This document shows, piece after piece, positions 8,820 to 18,668 of a stretch of DNA of 64,000 nt. Below the pieces are notes generated by a model that was not told where the DNA came from, did no database searches, and saw only the letters and a list, made by a program, of their open reading frames with translations. This stretch comes from Paracoccaceae bacterium (lineage in GTDB: Bacteria > Pseudomonadota > Alphaproteobacteria > Rhodobacterales > Rhodobacteraceae). Positions within the stretch are counted from its first letter, which is position 1, and the number at the start of each line of letters is the position of its first letter. The position numbers and the translations under genes are program-made. The DNA lies in NCBI GenBank assembly GCA_028284705.1, contig JANQRE010000048.1, forward strand, positions 41,109-105,108, read 5' to 3'.

Positions 8820-9812
8820 ATGCAAGCTGTCTGGTACGAACGCAATGGTCCCGCAAAAGATGTCCTGATCCAGGGCACTCTGTCCGATCCGGTGCCAGCC
8901 GAAGGCGAACTTCTTGTGGAAATTCATGCCTCTGGCATTAATCCCTCGGACGTGAAGCGCCGCGATGGCTGGCGTGGTCAAGCAATCGCGTTTGACCGGG
9001 TGATTCCCCATAATGACGGCGCAGGCGTTGTTCTGAGTGTCGGAGAGGGCGCTGATCCGGCATGGATCGGCCAAAGAGTTTGGCTGCATAGCGCCGGGTG
9101 GCGCCGCCCGTTTGGAACGCTGGGCGCCTTAGCCGCTGTCCCTGCATCTCTCGCCTCACCGCTTCCAAACGAAGTGAGTTTTGGCGAAGGCGCCTGTCTT
9201 GGCGTCCCCGCGATGACGGCCCATCGCGCGGTGTTCAGTGCAGGTTCCGTGGAAGGCAAGACCGTTTTCGTCCATGGCGGAGCGGGATCCGTTGGGTTCT
9301 ACGCCATCCAGCTCGCCAAATGGGCCGGTGCGCAAGTTGCGACCTCCGTCAGTTCAGACGAGAAAGCCGCAATCGCCCGCCGCGCCGGGGCCGATCTGGT
9401 CATCAATTACCGCGACCAGGATGTCGCGACGGAATTCACCAAGGCCTATCCCGATGGTGCAGATCATGTCGTCGATGTCGATTTTGCGGCGAACCTGCCG
9501 GTCAACCTGAAGATTTTGAAATCTGACAACGGATCGATTGCGAGCTTCGCCTCGATGTCTGACGCGACACCTGCTGTGCCGTTCTACGACCTGATGGTGC
9601 TCAATATCCGGCTGCAGCTGATTTTCGTCTACCAGATGCCGGATGAGGCCAAGGAACAGGCCAAGCAAGACATCGGCGCATGGCTGGAAACCGGTACCTC
9701 TCAACATCTCATCGCGCAGACGTTCTCCATGGAGGACGCGGTTGCGGCCCATGAGGCCGTCGAAGCCGGTCATCTGATCGGCAACGCGGTCATCGAGATC
9801 AAACAGGCTTAG
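8820..9812 (+). CDS. MDR-family NADPH:quinone-reductase-like oxidoreductase
   Basis: This 330-residue medium-chain dehydrogenase/reductase lacks the zinc-ligand pattern of alcohol dehydrogenases. Its nucleotide-binding loop is GGAGSVG (153-159), and the N-terminal GroES-like domain contains HASGINPSDVKRRDG. The start at 8820 gives the standard N-terminus MQAVWYERNG; the longer open frame overlaps the IclR gene. It is first in the plus-strand operon ahead of the TRAP transporter, 16 bp upstream of dctQ. It likely reduces an enone, quinone or carbonyl intermediate; the substrate is unknown. Confidence 0.88.
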   Translation: MQAVWYERNGPAKDVLIQGTLSDPVPAEGELLVEIHASGINPSDVKRRDGWRGQAIAFDRVIPHNDGAGVVLSVGEGADPAWIGQRVWLHSAGWRRPFGTLGALAAVPASLASPLPNEVSFGEGACLGVPAMTAHRAVFSAGSVEGKTVFVHGGAGSVGFYAIQLAKWAGAQVATSVSSDEKAAIARRAGADLVINYRDQDVATEFTKAYPDGADHVVDVDFAANLPVNLKILKSDNGSIASFASMSDATPAVPFYDLMVLNIRLQLIFVYQMPDEAKEQAKQDIGAWLETGTSQHLIAQTFSMEDAVAAHEAVEAGHLIGNAVIEIKQA

Positions 9813-9827
9813 GGAGGAGGGCAACGC

Positions 9828-10358
9828 ATGACCTCTCACACGGAAAACCAGACCCTGACGAAGATCGAGCGGATTCTTGATCTCGTCGCGCGCATCCTCA
9901 GTGGCATCTCGATCTATATCGGCATCCCGGCAATCCTCTTGGTTGTCACTGCCGACGTCCTGTCGCGCGCCGTCATGAATGCCCCGATCCTTGGCGCAAA
10001 CGAGATCAGTTCGAGCCTGCTGCTGGTGGTGTTTGTCGGCTGCCTGCCATTCGTCTCGCTTCACGGTCGGCACATCCGCATGGACCTCGCCTATGACCGG
10101 TTCTCGCCCGCATTCCAGCGCATCTCGGACATCGTGGCGCGGCTCTGCGGAGCTTTCCTTTATGCCCTGCTGACCTATGAAGCCTGGCACCGCATCAAGG
10201 ACATCCTGCGCTACGACGAGGTGACGCAACTCATGCAACTGCCGCTCTGGCCGCTGGCCTGCGTCCTGTTTGCCTGCGCGGCGCTGATCGTTCTGATCGA
10301 GATATTCCGGGCCGTTCACGCCCCCGAGCAAGCGCAAGACAAAACGGAGGAGTTCTAA
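9828..10358 (+). CDS. TRAP transporter small permease subunit (DctQ family)
   Basis: This 176-residue membrane protein has four hydrophobic segments, as expected for DctQ. The segment ISIYIGIPAILLVVTADVLSRAVMNAPILGANEIS contains the family's typical arginine-containing first-loop region. A strong GGAGGAGG precedes the ATG. With the DctM and DctP proteins downstream it forms a sodium- or proton-driven TRAP uptake system in the inner membrane. Confidence 0.92.
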   Translation: MTSHTENQTLTKIERILDLVARILSGISIYIGIPAILLVVTADVLSRAVMNAPILGANEISSSLLLVVFVGCLPFVSLHGRHIRMDLAYDRFSPAFQRISDIVARLCGAFLYALLTYEAWHRIKDILRYDEVTQLMQLPLWPLACVLFACAALIVLIEIFRAVHAPEQAQDKTEEF

Positions 10359-10359
10359 G

Positions 10360-11661
10360 ATGGACCCGATTACCATTGGAGCCCTGGGGCTGGTTGCGAT
10401 GCTGGCCCTGATCATTATCGGCGTTCCGCTGGCATTCTCCATGGGGGTTGTCGGGGTGCTCGGCTATGTGGCCGTGACCGACTGGCAACCCGCCATCGCG
10501 CAACTCGGGTCGGTGACCTGGGAATACGGCAATGATTTCCTGCTTATTGCCGTGCCTCTGTTCCTTCTGATGGGGCAGCTTGTCTATCACACTGGCATCG
10601 CCTCCGACCTTTACGCGTGTCTCTATCGCTGGTTCGGGCGGCTGCCCGGCGGGATCGCCGTGTCGACGGTTGGTGCCTGCGCCGGATTTGGCGCAGTCAC
10701 AGGGTCTAGTCTCGCCTCGGTGGCGACGATGGGCACCATGGTGATGCCAGAGATGCGTCGCTACGGCTATAACGAGCGGCTCGCGACAGGCTGTATCGCC
10801 TCTGCAGGAACACTCGCCATTCTGATCCCACCCAGCATTCTGATGGTGCTTTACGGCGTGTGGACCGAGACCTCCATCGGGCGGCTCTTTACGGCCGGGG
10901 TTGTCCCGGGCATCCTGCTAGCCGGTGCCTTCTGTCTTTACGTGATTGTTCGCTGCACGATCCGCCCGGAAGACGGGCCACGCGGCCCTGCTTTCTCTTG
11001 GGGCGAACGGTTTCGCTCGCTTGCCGGTCTGCTTCCCGTTATGGCAATTTTCCTGTTCATCTTGGGCGGCATCTATGGCGGGATCGTCACGCCGACAGAA
11101 GCCTCCGCACTTGGTGTTGTGAGCGTGTTGCTGGTTGCCGGTCTGATGGGACGCCTGTCCTGGGATGCCATCAAGAAGTCTCTGATCGAGGCCGGAATCC
11201 TCGGCGCGACTCTGTTTTTCATTATCGTCGCGGGCACCTTGTTTAGCCGCTTTCTGGCTGTCACGCAGGTCAGCCAGATCGTGGTGGAGTTCTTCACTTC
11301 GGAAGGGATCAATCCCTATTACCTGATCATCGGCATCGCGTTGATGTATGTCGTCCTTGGCTGCGTGCTCGACACGCTCGGGATGCTGATCCTGACATTG
11401 CCGTTCGTCTTTCCGATCATCACAGCAGCCGGCTTCGATCCGGTCTGGTTTGGCGTGTTCATCACGATCATCGCCGAGATCGCCCTCATCACCCCGCCGA
11501 TCGGGATCAATGTCTACGTTCTGAAGAACGTTGTCCCGGACATTCCAGCCTCAGAAATGTTCCACGGCGTGCTGCCGTTTGTCGTGATCGGTATCGCAAT
11601 CCTGATCCTGCTCACCGCTGTGCCCGGGCTCGCGCTCTGGCTCCCCTCAACCATGAACTGA
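10360..11661 (+). CDS. TRAP transporter large permease subunit (DctM family)
   Basis: This 433-residue protein has about a dozen hydrophobic segments. The DctM hallmarks are clear: GTMVMPEMRRYGYNERLATG, ASAGTLAILIPPS and TPPIGINVYVLKNV. It starts one base after the DctQ stop. It is the transport-driving subunit of the TRAP system. Confidence 0.95.
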   Translation: MDPITIGALGLVAMLALIIIGVPLAFSMGVVGVLGYVAVTDWQPAIAQLGSVTWEYGNDFLLIAVPLFLLMGQLVYHTGIASDLYACLYRWFGRLPGGIAVSTVGACAGFGAVTGSSLASVATMGTMVMPEMRRYGYNERLATGCIASAGTLAILIPPSILMVLYGVWTETSIGRLFTAGVVPGILLAGAFCLYVIVRCTIRPEDGPRGPAFSWGERFRSLAGLLPVMAIFLFILGGIYGGIVTPTEASALGVVSVLLVAGLMGRLSWDAIKKSLIEAGILGATLFFIIVAGTLFSRFLAVTQVSQIVVEFFTSEGINPYYLIIGIALMYVVLGCVLDTLGMLILTLPFVFPIITAAGFDPVWFGVFITIIAEIALITPPIGINVYVLKNVVPDIPASEMFHGVLPFVVIGIAILILLTAVPGLALWLPSTMN

Positions 11662-11695
11662 CGGCAGAGGCCGTCTCCCCTAGGAGGACCCGACT

Positions 11696-12844
11696 ATGAG
11701 ACATCAACTTAAGACTAGCCTTGCAGCGTTTGCGATGACGCTTTCGCTCGGCGGGTTCGCAGCCCAGGCGGACAGTCTTGCCGCACAGTGGCTGAGCGGA
11801 GCCGCCGCCAACGGATTGCCGGAACTTGGCGCTAGCGAAGCCACGTTCCGCTTCAGCTCTGGGATCCCCACGGCAAGCCCTGTTGTGAAACGGTTCGAAG
11901 AGGCGCTTGACGTTCTGCGCGGTGCCGGGGGCGAGGCTTACGATCTGCCATCCTTCCACGCTGGCACCGTTCACAAGGCCTATGAGGCTTTCAATGCGGC
12001 GCGTACTGGCATCTCGGACTTTGCGATCTGCTATTCGGGTCCGGTGGCCCGAGGCTTCACCATGTCACAAGTGACTTACGTTCCGTTTGTGATGCCTGAG
12101 CGTGACGTCGTCGCGGCTCGCATCCTTGCGGATCTCGCACCTAAATACTTCGCGCCGGAGTTTGAGGCTGCGGGTGTCTATTACGGATCGACGATTGCTG
12201 CCGGGCATTCCCATCTTCTCTCCCGCGATCCTGTGCGCAGCCTGGAGGACCTCAAAGGGCTGAAGATCGCCGCTTTCGGTCGTGAGGTTGATTTTGTTGC
12301 CGCACTCGGCGCAACACCGACACCAGTTCCGCCATTTGATGTCTACACCGCGCTTCAGCAGGGCGTCATCGATGGTGTGTTCTGGACCGAGCCTGCCTTT
12401 GTGGCCTTTAAACTGCATGAGGTGGCGAAGAACCTGACCTATGTAGGCGGGTCGGTCGTTCGGGTCGATGGCTGCGTGAACCGTCGCAGCTTTGATCGTC
12501 TTCCGGACGAAGCACGCGGCGCCATCTATGAATGGAGCCAGGCGATGGCAGCGGCTGTAACCAAAACGGCCTTCACCGATTTCGCGCCGATCGCGAACAA
12601 GATTCTGACAGAGGCCAGTGTCGAACTGATCGAACTTGACGACAGTGAACGTGCCCGTTGGGTGGAGGCCGGTCAGACCGTGCAGGATGCATGGCTCGCG
12701 TCCGCCAGCGAACAAGGCCTGCCTGCCGAGGAACTCTTGGCGGATATCAAACGCCTGACTGCCTTCTATGAGCCGATGACTGATGACGAGATCTTCGCTC
12801 TGACGCTTGATGAGCCCGTCACCGGCATCATCGACGGCATGTGA
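11696..12844 (+). CDS. TRAP transporter substrate-binding protein (DctP family)
   Basis: This 382-residue protein has a signal peptide ending near FAAQADS (residue 26), so it is periplasmic. The DctP core is present: SLEDLKGLKIAAFGR and the binding-pocket region PPFDVYTALQQGVIDGVF. A conserved arginine that contacts the carboxylate of organic-acid ligands is expected in this fold, which points to a carboxylate substrate. It follows DctM by 34 bp with an AGGAGG site. Confidence 0.92.
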   Translation: MRHQLKTSLAAFAMTLSLGGFAAQADSLAAQWLSGAAANGLPELGASEATFRFSSGIPTASPVVKRFEEALDVLRGAGGEAYDLPSFHAGTVHKAYEAFNAARTGISDFAICYSGPVARGFTMSQVTYVPFVMPERDVVAARILADLAPKYFAPEFEAAGVYYGSTIAAGHSHLLSRDPVRSLEDLKGLKIAAFGREVDFVAALGATPTPVPPFDVYTALQQGVIDGVFWTEPAFVAFKLHEVAKNLTYVGGSVVRVDGCVNRRSFDRLPDEARGAIYEWSQAMAAAVTKTAFTDFAPIANKILTEASVELIELDDSERARWVEAGQTVQDAWLASASEQGLPAEELLADIKRLTAFYEPMTDDEIFALTLDEPVTGIIDGM

Positions 12845-12904
12845 GCCACCGCCAGTATAGCGAGCGGCCAGCCCTGGCCGTTCGCCAAACTTCAGGAAAA
12901 TCCA

Positions 12905-13522
12905 ATGTTCTACAAGACGACCGATCACCATGGCCTGCGCTATGATCCGTTCAATGCCCTCGTGGCACCTCGACCCATCGGCTGGATCAGTTCGGTCGAT
13001 AAAGCGGGCCAGGTCAACCTCGCGCCATTTTCCTATTTCAACGCGATCTCGAAACGCCCACCGATGGTTATGTTCGCCTGCAATGCGCATCACCTGACCG
13101 CTGGCGGCGACAAGGATACGCTGAAGAACGTGCGGGAGACCGGTGAGTTCGTCGCCAATATCGCCACACTTTCGTTGAAGGACGCGGTCAATCTGAGCTC
13201 CAAACCAGTTGATCGGGATTGCAATGAGTTTGATCTGACCGGCCTGACGCCGGTGGAGAGCAGCATTGTCACGCCGCCGCGTGTGGCGGAGTCGCCCGCG
13301 AACCTGGAATGCAAAGTCATCGACATCGTGCCGATGCTCGAAGACCCCGCGACCGGGCAAAAGAACACGGTTGTTTTTGGTCACGTCCTCGCTGTGCATA
13401 TCCAGGACCAATATGTCGAAGACGGCTATGTGCGAACCGACCTGATCCAGCCGCTCGCGCGGCTTGGATACTTCGAATACTCGGCCGTTGAGGAGACATT
13501 CACCATTCCAAGACCCGAATGA
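12905..13522 (+). CDS. Flavin reductase family protein (FMN-binding split barrel)
   Basis: This 205-residue protein has the flavin-reductase-like split-barrel fold. The N-terminal [32 protein letters not shown] is diagnostic of the DIM6/NTAB group. Members either supply FMNH2 to a monooxygenase or bind FMN for an unknown purpose. No matching oxygenase is in this cluster, so the partner is either elsewhere or not needed. It lies in the operon between the TRAP genes and the thiolase. Confidence 0.85.
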   Translation: MFYKTTDHHGLRYDPFNALVAPRPIGWISSVDKAGQVNLAPFSYFNAISKRPPMVMFACNAHHLTAGGDKDTLKNVRETGEFVANIATLSLKDAVNLSSKPVDRDCNEFDLTGLTPVESSIVTPPRVAESPANLECKVIDIVPMLEDPATGQKNTVVFGHVLAVHIQDQYVEDGYVRTDLIQPLARLGYFEYSAVEETFTIPRPE

Positions 13523-13532
13523 GGAGGCCGTG

Positions 13533-14747
13533 ATGTCAGACCAAGATGCATACATTCTTGAGGCCGTCAGGACGCCCATTGGGCGCTATGGTGGCGCATT
13601 GTCATCGATCCGCGCTGACGATCTTGGGGCGGTGCCGATCCGGGCACTGCTTGATCGCATGCCTGGCCTCGATCCTGAATTGATCGACGATGTGATCTTC
13701 GGATGTGCCAATCAGGCGGGCGAAGACAATCGCAATGTGGCCCGGATGAGCGGGCTGCTTGCGGGGCTGCCCGCCGGGGTCGGGGGCTCGACGATCAACC
13801 GCCTCTGCGGCTCAGGGCTTGACGCGGTCGGGTCGGCTGCGCGCGCGATCCGAAGTGGTGATGCGGACTGCCTCATTGCCGGTGGTGTAGAGAGCATGTC
13901 CCGCGCACCCTTCGTTATGCCAAAGGCCGATCGGGCCTTTTCTCGCAACGCATCGATTGAAGACACGACCATTGGCTGGCGTTTCGTCAACCCGGAGATG
14001 GATGCACGCTTCGGCACGGATTCAATGCCTGAGACCGGCGAAAACGTGGCCGAGGAGTTTGGCGTTTCGCGAACGGATCAGGACGCGTTTGCCCTGCGGT
14101 CGCAGGAAAGAGCAGAAGCGGCGCGCGCACGCGGGCGGTTTGCCAAAGAGATCGTCCCGGTCGAGGTCACCGGAAGGAAGGGCGCGAGCCACATTGTGGC
14201 CGAGGATGAGCATCCGAGACCGGACACCACACTTGAAGGCTTGAACAAGCTACCCACGCCATTTCGAAAAGGCGGCTCGGTAACTGCAGGCAACGCATCC
14301 GGCGTCAATGATGGGGCTGCGGCGCTTCTGATTGGATCGGCGCGATTTGCCGAGAAACATGGATTGTCGCCGATCGCGCGGATTACCGCGATGGCAACCG
14401 CAGGCGTTCCGCCGCGCATTATGGGCTTTGGACCGGCACCTGCATCGCGGAAGTTGCTTGGAAGGCATGGGCTGAGAATCAGCGACATCGATGTTGTTGA
14501 ACTGAATGAAGCCTTTGCCAGTCAAGCTTTGGCCGTGCTGCGCGATCTGGGCCTGCCGGACGATGCGGAGCACGTCAATCCGAACGGAGGTGCCATTGCG
14601 CTTGGCCATCCCCTCGGCATGAGTGGTGCCCGCCTTGCCATGACCGCCGCGCTTGAATTGCGTGAACGCGCCGCGAAGCGGGCTCTTGTCACCATGTGTA
14701 TCGGTGTTGGGCAGGGAATTGCCCTGCTGCTGGAGGCCCCTTCATGA
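13533..14747 (+). CDS. Acetyl-CoA acyltransferase (thiolase), PcaF/FadA-like
   Basis: This 404-residue thiolase has all catalytic residues: nucleophile Cys92 in [10 protein letters not shown], His359 in GGAIALGHP and Cys389 in the CxGxG motif. It cleaves a 3-ketoacyl-CoA to acetyl-CoA and a shortened acyl-CoA. Length and the NEAF/GHP context fit the beta-ketoadipyl-CoA thiolase and FadA group. The start at 13533 follows GAGGAGG; an upstream in-frame start lies within the flavin reductase gene. The stop overlaps the next start by four bases (ATGA). Confidence 0.93.
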   Translation: MSDQDAYILEAVRTPIGRYGGALSSIRADDLGAVPIRALLDRMPGLDPELIDDVIFGCANQAGEDNRNVARMSGLLAGLPAGVGGSTINRLCGSGLDAVGSAARAIRSGDADCLIAGGVESMSRAPFVMPKADRAFSRNASIEDTTIGWRFVNPEMDARFGTDSMPETGENVAEEFGVSRTDQDAFALRSQERAEAARARGRFAKEIVPVEVTGRKGASHIVAEDEHPRPDTTLEGLNKLPTPFRKGGSVTAGNASGVNDGAAALLIGSARFAEKHGLSPIARITAMATAGVPPRIMGFGPAPASRKLLGRHGLRISDIDVVELNEAFASQALAVLRDLGLPDDAEHVNPNGGAIALGHPLGMSGARLAMTAALELRERAAKRALVTMCIGVGQGIALLLEAPS

Positions 14748-16726
14748 CCTCCGTTACCGAAATTTCGAGGCTCGTTTGGCTCGAGGTCGAGGGTTCAATC
14801 GCTATCGTTGTGATTGACAATCCGCCGGTCAATGCGAGTACAGCCGCCGTGCGCGCCGGCATTGTGGATGCCATTGATGCCGTGGAGAACGAGCCAGGCA
14901 TCGACGCGGTCGTCCTGATCGGTGCAGGTCGCACATTTATTTCCGGCTCGGATATCCGTGAGTTCGACGGCCCCCTGGCCGAGCCGCAGATGCCTGCTGT
15001 GATCAGCGCCATAGAGGCTTGCTCGAAGCCCGTTGTTGCCGCGCTTCACGGTCGTGCCTTGGGCGGCGGGTTTGAGCTGGCACTCGGATGCGATGCACGG
15101 GTCGCCACGCAGGACTCACTCGTCGGGCTGCCGGAAGTGACGCTTGGGATCATTCCTGGCGCGGGGGGCACCCAACGTGTGCCGAGACTCGCGGGAATGC
15201 TACCCGCGCTCGAGATTGTCGCGACGGGCAAACTTGTTCCGGCCCCGCAGGCGCAGGAGTTAGGCCTGGTCGATCATGTCGCAACCGAAGATTTGGGCGC
15301 TGAAGCGATCGCCTATGCCAAGACCTTGGGCGGGAAGAAGCGCAGTCTTAAGGACGTGACCGTTGGTGAATTCGATGAAAAGGCGTTTGAAGAGCGAGCA
15401 CGTCAGTTGATCGCCCGCGGGAAAGGACGATCCTCGACGGGCCATTCGATAGCCGCTTTGAAGCTCGCCAAAACTTTGCCGTTTGATGCGGCCTTGACCG
15501 AAGAGCGGCGAATTTTCAATGAATTGAGGGTTGGCCCAGAGGCGCTAGCGCTTCGACATCTGTTCTTCGCTGAACGGCGGGCCGGCAAACTCATCAAGAG
15601 TTTGGGCGGTGAGGCACGTGAAATCCGAAAGGTTGGCGTGATCGGGGCTGGGACGATGGGGCAGGGGATCGCAACGGCATTCGCTCAGGCGGGACATGAA
15701 GTTGCGATTTGTGACATGTCTCCGGAACAGGCAGCGGCGGCAAAGGTCGCCATTGAGGCCAACATCAACAGGGCCGTGGAACGAGGACGGCTTGATCGGG
15801 GTAATGCTCAGAAAGCGTTAGGCGGTCTTGAGGCAGTTTCATCTATTTCAGCGCTATCGGAGCGCGATCTTTTTGTCGAAGCCGTCTTTGAAGATATGGA
15901 TGTAAAAAAGTCTGTGTTTCGAGAGCTCGACCAGATCGCGCGCCCAGGCGCTCTGTTGGCGTCCAACACCTCATACCTTGATCTTGATGAAATCGCTGCA
16001 GCGACAAAGCGCCCCGAAGATGTGGTCGGTCTGCATTTCTTTAGCCCCGCGCATATCATGAAGCTGCTTGAAATCGTGCGAGGCACCGCGACGTCCCCCG
16101 ATGCTCTGGCAACAACGCTTGCACTTGGCAGGAAGCTAAAGAAATCGATGGTCGTCGCGCGTGTTGGCGATGGCTTCATCGGCAATCGCGTCTATGCAGC
16201 CTATCGGCGCGAGGCGGAGTTCTTGATCGAAGAAGGAGCCTATCCGGAGGATGTGGATGCGGCGCTTGAAGATTTCGGCATGGCCATGGGGGTTTTCCGC
16301 GTCTCTGACATGTCGGGCCTCGACATTGCCTGGGCCATGCGAAAACGACTGGCCGCGTCGCGCGACCCCACTGAACGATATGTGGAGATCGCCGACAGGC
16401 TTTGTGAACTCGGGCGGTTTGGTCGAAAGACCGGAGCAGGATGGTACGACTATTCCGGTTTCGAGGGGTCTGGAGCCTCCGATCCCGTCGTTCGCAATCT
16501 GATTGATGATCACAGAATGAGTAAGGGCATCACACCCAGAAAGATCGCCCCGGAGGAAATCGTTGAACGGATGATGTCTGCGATTGGTCGTGAGTCAGAC
16601 AAATTGCTGTCGGAAGGAATTGCGGAAGGACCTGAAGACATCGACCTTGCCTTCGTGCGCGGCTATGGCTTCCCCGAGATCAAGGGTGGACCACTGTTCT
16701 GGCTCAAAAATCGGTCAACCCAGTGA
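14744..16726 (+). CDS. Bifunctional enoyl-CoA hydratase/3-hydroxyacyl-CoA dehydrogenase (FadB/FadJ-like)
   Basis: This 660-residue fusion enzyme has an N-terminal crotonase domain (about 1-280) with catalytic glutamates Glu111 in GGGFELALG and Glu131 in LPEVTLG. The NAD domain starts at GAGTMG (301-306), with [11 protein letters not shown] and the [16 protein letters not shown] catalytic-His segment, followed by C-terminal 3HCDH domains. It hydrates an enoyl-CoA and oxidises the 3-hydroxyacyl-CoA, feeding the thiolase encoded just upstream. It is somewhat shorter than E. coli FadB/FadJ (about 715-730 residues) but appears complete. Confidence 0.93.
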   Translation: MTSVTEISRLVWLEVEGSIAIVVIDNPPVNASTAAVRAGIVDAIDAVENEPGIDAVVLIGAGRTFISGSDIREFDGPLAEPQMPAVISAIEACSKPVVAALHGRALGGGFELALGCDARVATQDSLVGLPEVTLGIIPGAGGTQRVPRLAGMLPALEIVATGKLVPAPQAQELGLVDHVATEDLGAEAIAYAKTLGGKKRSLKDVTVGEFDEKAFEERARQLIARGKGRSSTGHSIAALKLAKTLPFDAALTEERRIFNELRVGPEALALRHLFFAERRAGKLIKSLGGEAREIRKVGVIGAGTMGQGIATAFAQAGHEVAICDMSPEQAAAAKVAIEANINRAVERGRLDRGNAQKALGGLEAVSSISALSERDLFVEAVFEDMDVKKSVFRELDQIARPGALLASNTSYLDLDEIAAATKRPEDVVGLHFFSPAHIMKLLEIVRGTATSPDALATTLALGRKLKKSMVVARVGDGFIGNRVYAAYRREAEFLIEEGAYPEDVDAALEDFGMAMGVFRVSDMSGLDIAWAMRKRLAASRDPTERYVEIADRLCELGRFGRKTGAGWYDYSGFEGSGASDPVVRNLIDDHRMSKGITPRKIAPEEIVERMMSAIGRESDKLLSEGIAEGPEDIDLAFVRGYGFPEIKGGPLFWLKNRSTQ

Positions 16727-16979
16727 CCTAGCGAGACTTGGGATTGAGCTGGTCGATGCAGGGTCATGTGTTTCATAACCGACAGCTTAACGCCCGCTGC
16801 CCAGAAATAATCGCCGCGCACAGAATGAAGATTAAGCCGATTTGCTGAAGCTGCGATAGGCCCTGCGACTCCACTGCCCATGGTGGCCCGGGGGTTGCCG
16901 ACGTTAGTGAGGCATGCAGCATCCGACGCTTTGGGCTCCCTTGAGGGCTTACGCATCGCAACCGGTGACGGTCGGACGA

Positions 16980-18122
16980 CTACTCGCGGATTTTGCCGAA
17001 AGCGGAGAGCTGGTTGATCTTATCGAGGCGTTCCAGATTGACCACTGTGGAGAGCATCAAGCGATCTTGGCTCCAGTCACCGGGGCTTTGGATCGCCATC
17101 GCAGTCAGCACAGTCGCCACCATCAGCGGTGCCATGATCGCGGCGTAAACCAAACCCGGGCGGCGCAAGCGGCGGGCGTCGAGAAGAGTGGAAATGCGGC
17201 GTTCCAGAAAGCTGCGTTTGCCTTGGTGCAGCGCAGACCGGTCGGCGGTCACGAGGGTCACCTTCGGCACTGCGACGACAAAGAGCCGATCACGACGCAG
17301 GGTTTGCTGGCAGATGCTCAGAAGAGTTTCGCAATAGGCTCGCACATCGATGCGGCCGCGTTGCAGCACTTCGGTGTCGCAACTGAATTCACGCAAGCTT
17401 TCCACCTGGCGTTTCCAGGCGTGATAGGCCGGGTTGAGAAAGAAGAACGGTTTCAGCGCCTCGAGAATGATTTCCCATTCGATATCGCCCTGGCGGAGAT
17501 GCTGGAACTCGTGGGCGAGCGAGACTTTCAACTCTTCCCCCTGGCCCAGCATGTGAGATGGGATGACCACGTAGTAGTTGCGCAGGCCCCGTGTGGAGAA
17601 GGGGACCATAGTGCGGTCGGACAGTCGCAGTTGCAGTCGACCGAATTTGCGCCATGCGTAGCTGCCTGACACGATCTTGTGCAGACAGAACATCGAGTAG
17701 ATGAGCCGCATGGATCCGATGGCGAGCCCAACGACGAAGGCAGCGATGAAAAGCCAGGCGACCAAACCCGCTGCGTTCATGACATTGGTGGTAAAGGTGT
17801 CGCGCATCAGGATAAGGCGTTCCAGCTCGGAGGCGTTCATCTCGAAACCGCCGTTGAGATAATAGGCAACAACCATATCAGAGAGATTGACGTTCACGTT
17901 GTGACTGACACCGCTCATCCCCATTTTTACCGCGAGGATAATGAACGGCGAGAACACGATGGTCAGGAACACCGTGTTCAGAAGTTTCAACTGCGTGCTG
18001 TAGGCGTGTTTCGCGCCGGAATGCTGCAACACAAATCGGGCCACAGACCACAACCCATATGCCACAATGAACAGGATATTGGCATTGATGAAAGCGTCGA
18101 GAACAGCGTCACCCGGTATCAT
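16980..18122 (-). CDS. M56-family (BlaR1/MecR1-like) membrane metallopeptidase
   Basis: This 380-residue protein has about four membrane segments (near 14-32, 48-68, 118-147 and 315-340) and a cytoplasmic zinc-peptidase domain with HEFQH at 204-208. In BlaR1/MecR1 this protease leads to inactivation of the BlaI/MecI repressor. Unlike those sensors it ends soon after the last membrane segment, with no penicillin-binding sensor domain, so the signal it senses is not obviously a beta-lactam. Its start lies 14 bp inside the upstream BlaI-type gene, so the two are co-translated partners. Confidence 0.85.
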   Translation of the reverse strand: MIPGDAVLDAFINANILFIVAYGLWSVARFVLQHSGAKHAYSTQLKLLNTVFLTIVFSPFIILAVKMGMSGVSHNVNVNLSDMVVAYYLNGGFEMNASELERLILMRDTFTTNVMNAAGLVAWLFIAAFVVGLAIGSMRLIYSMFCLHKIVSGSYAWRKFGRLQLRLSDRTMVPFSTRGLRNYYVVIPSHMLGQGEELKVSLAHEFQHLRQGDIEWEIILEALKPFFFLNPAYHAWKRQVESLREFSCDTEVLQRGRIDVRAYCETLLSICQQTLRRDRLFVVAVPKVTLVTADRSALHQGKRSFLERRISTLLDARRLRRPGLVYAAIMAPLMVATVLTAMAIQSPGDWSQDRLMLSTVVNLERLDKINQLSAFGKIRE

Positions 18123-18510
18123 TTTTCAACCTCCGATCCACAAGTGCCCGGATTTGCCCCAATGCTTCCTCGGTTAAGCTGTCATCATCCACGAGCCGCG
18201 CCACGAGAGAGGCAGGCGTGTCGTCAAACAGTTTCACGGAGAGGTCTTTAAGTGAGCGGGTCTGATATGCGTCCTTTGCCAGAGCCGGAACGAAAACATG
18301 GCGTTTCCCTTCCTTTCGGCTGGTGACAAATTCCTTTTGCTCCAAGATGCGCAGGATGGTTGCCGCCGATGTGTATGCCAGATTTCGGTCCTCGGGGAGC
18401 TGATTGAGAACGTCGCGCACCGTTCCTTCCCCCAATGCCCAAAGCTCATTCATGAACTCAAGTTCGACTTCTGTCAGCAGCTCGCTCTTCTTCTTTTGTC
18501 TCATGACCAT
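18109..18510 (-). CDS. BlaI/MecI/CopY-family transcriptional repressor
   Basis: This 133-residue protein has the winged-helix of the BlaI family (LTEVELEFMNELWALGEGTVRDVLNQLPEDR, then AYTSAATILRILEQKEFV) and a C-terminal dimerisation tail. The start could be 18510 or the ATG at 18504; both have an AGG/GGATGG-like site. A short GCCC-TTA-GGGC dyad at 18514-18524 covers part of the leader. Such repressors are removed by the partner M56 protease encoded downstream. Target genes other than itself are not seen nearby. Confidence 0.9.
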   Translation of the reverse strand: MVMRQKKKSELLTEVELEFMNELWALGEGTVRDVLNQLPEDRNLAYTSAATILRILEQKEFVTSRKEGKRHVFVPALAKDAYQTRSLKDLSVKLFDDTPASLVARLVDDDSLTEEALGQIRALVDRRLKNDTG

Positions 18511-18668
18511 CCTGCCCTTAGGGCTTGCTCACTCGTCATGGGCGACGAGTATCTACGAAAAGTATAGTATTTCAAGAAATTTTGAACTGACTGCGGCATC
18601 ACATCACGCCCCCCTAAGCCAGGGAGTTGTGCGACGCAGGCCGACACTTCGGGCTTTTGCGCGACATC

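Noticed and set aside
9354..10442. 362-codon minus-strand frame over the MDR and DctQ genes
   Set aside because: It has no recognisable domain and is fully antisense to well-supported genes.
12065..13579. 504-codon minus-strand frame over dctP and the flavin reductase
   Set aside because: It is antisense to two family-matched genes and its composition is typical of a mirrored frame.
16727..16979. Gap after the FadB-like gene with short minus-strand frames (for example 16773-16961)
   Set aside because: No ribosome site, no family resemblance and no RNA structure was found. One hydrophobic stretch is not enough to call a gene.
18540..18580. Possible BlaI operator upstream of the repressor (TAC-GAAAA-GTA)
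   Set aside because: The dyad is only three bases per arm and does not match the TACAnnTGTA-type consensus well.
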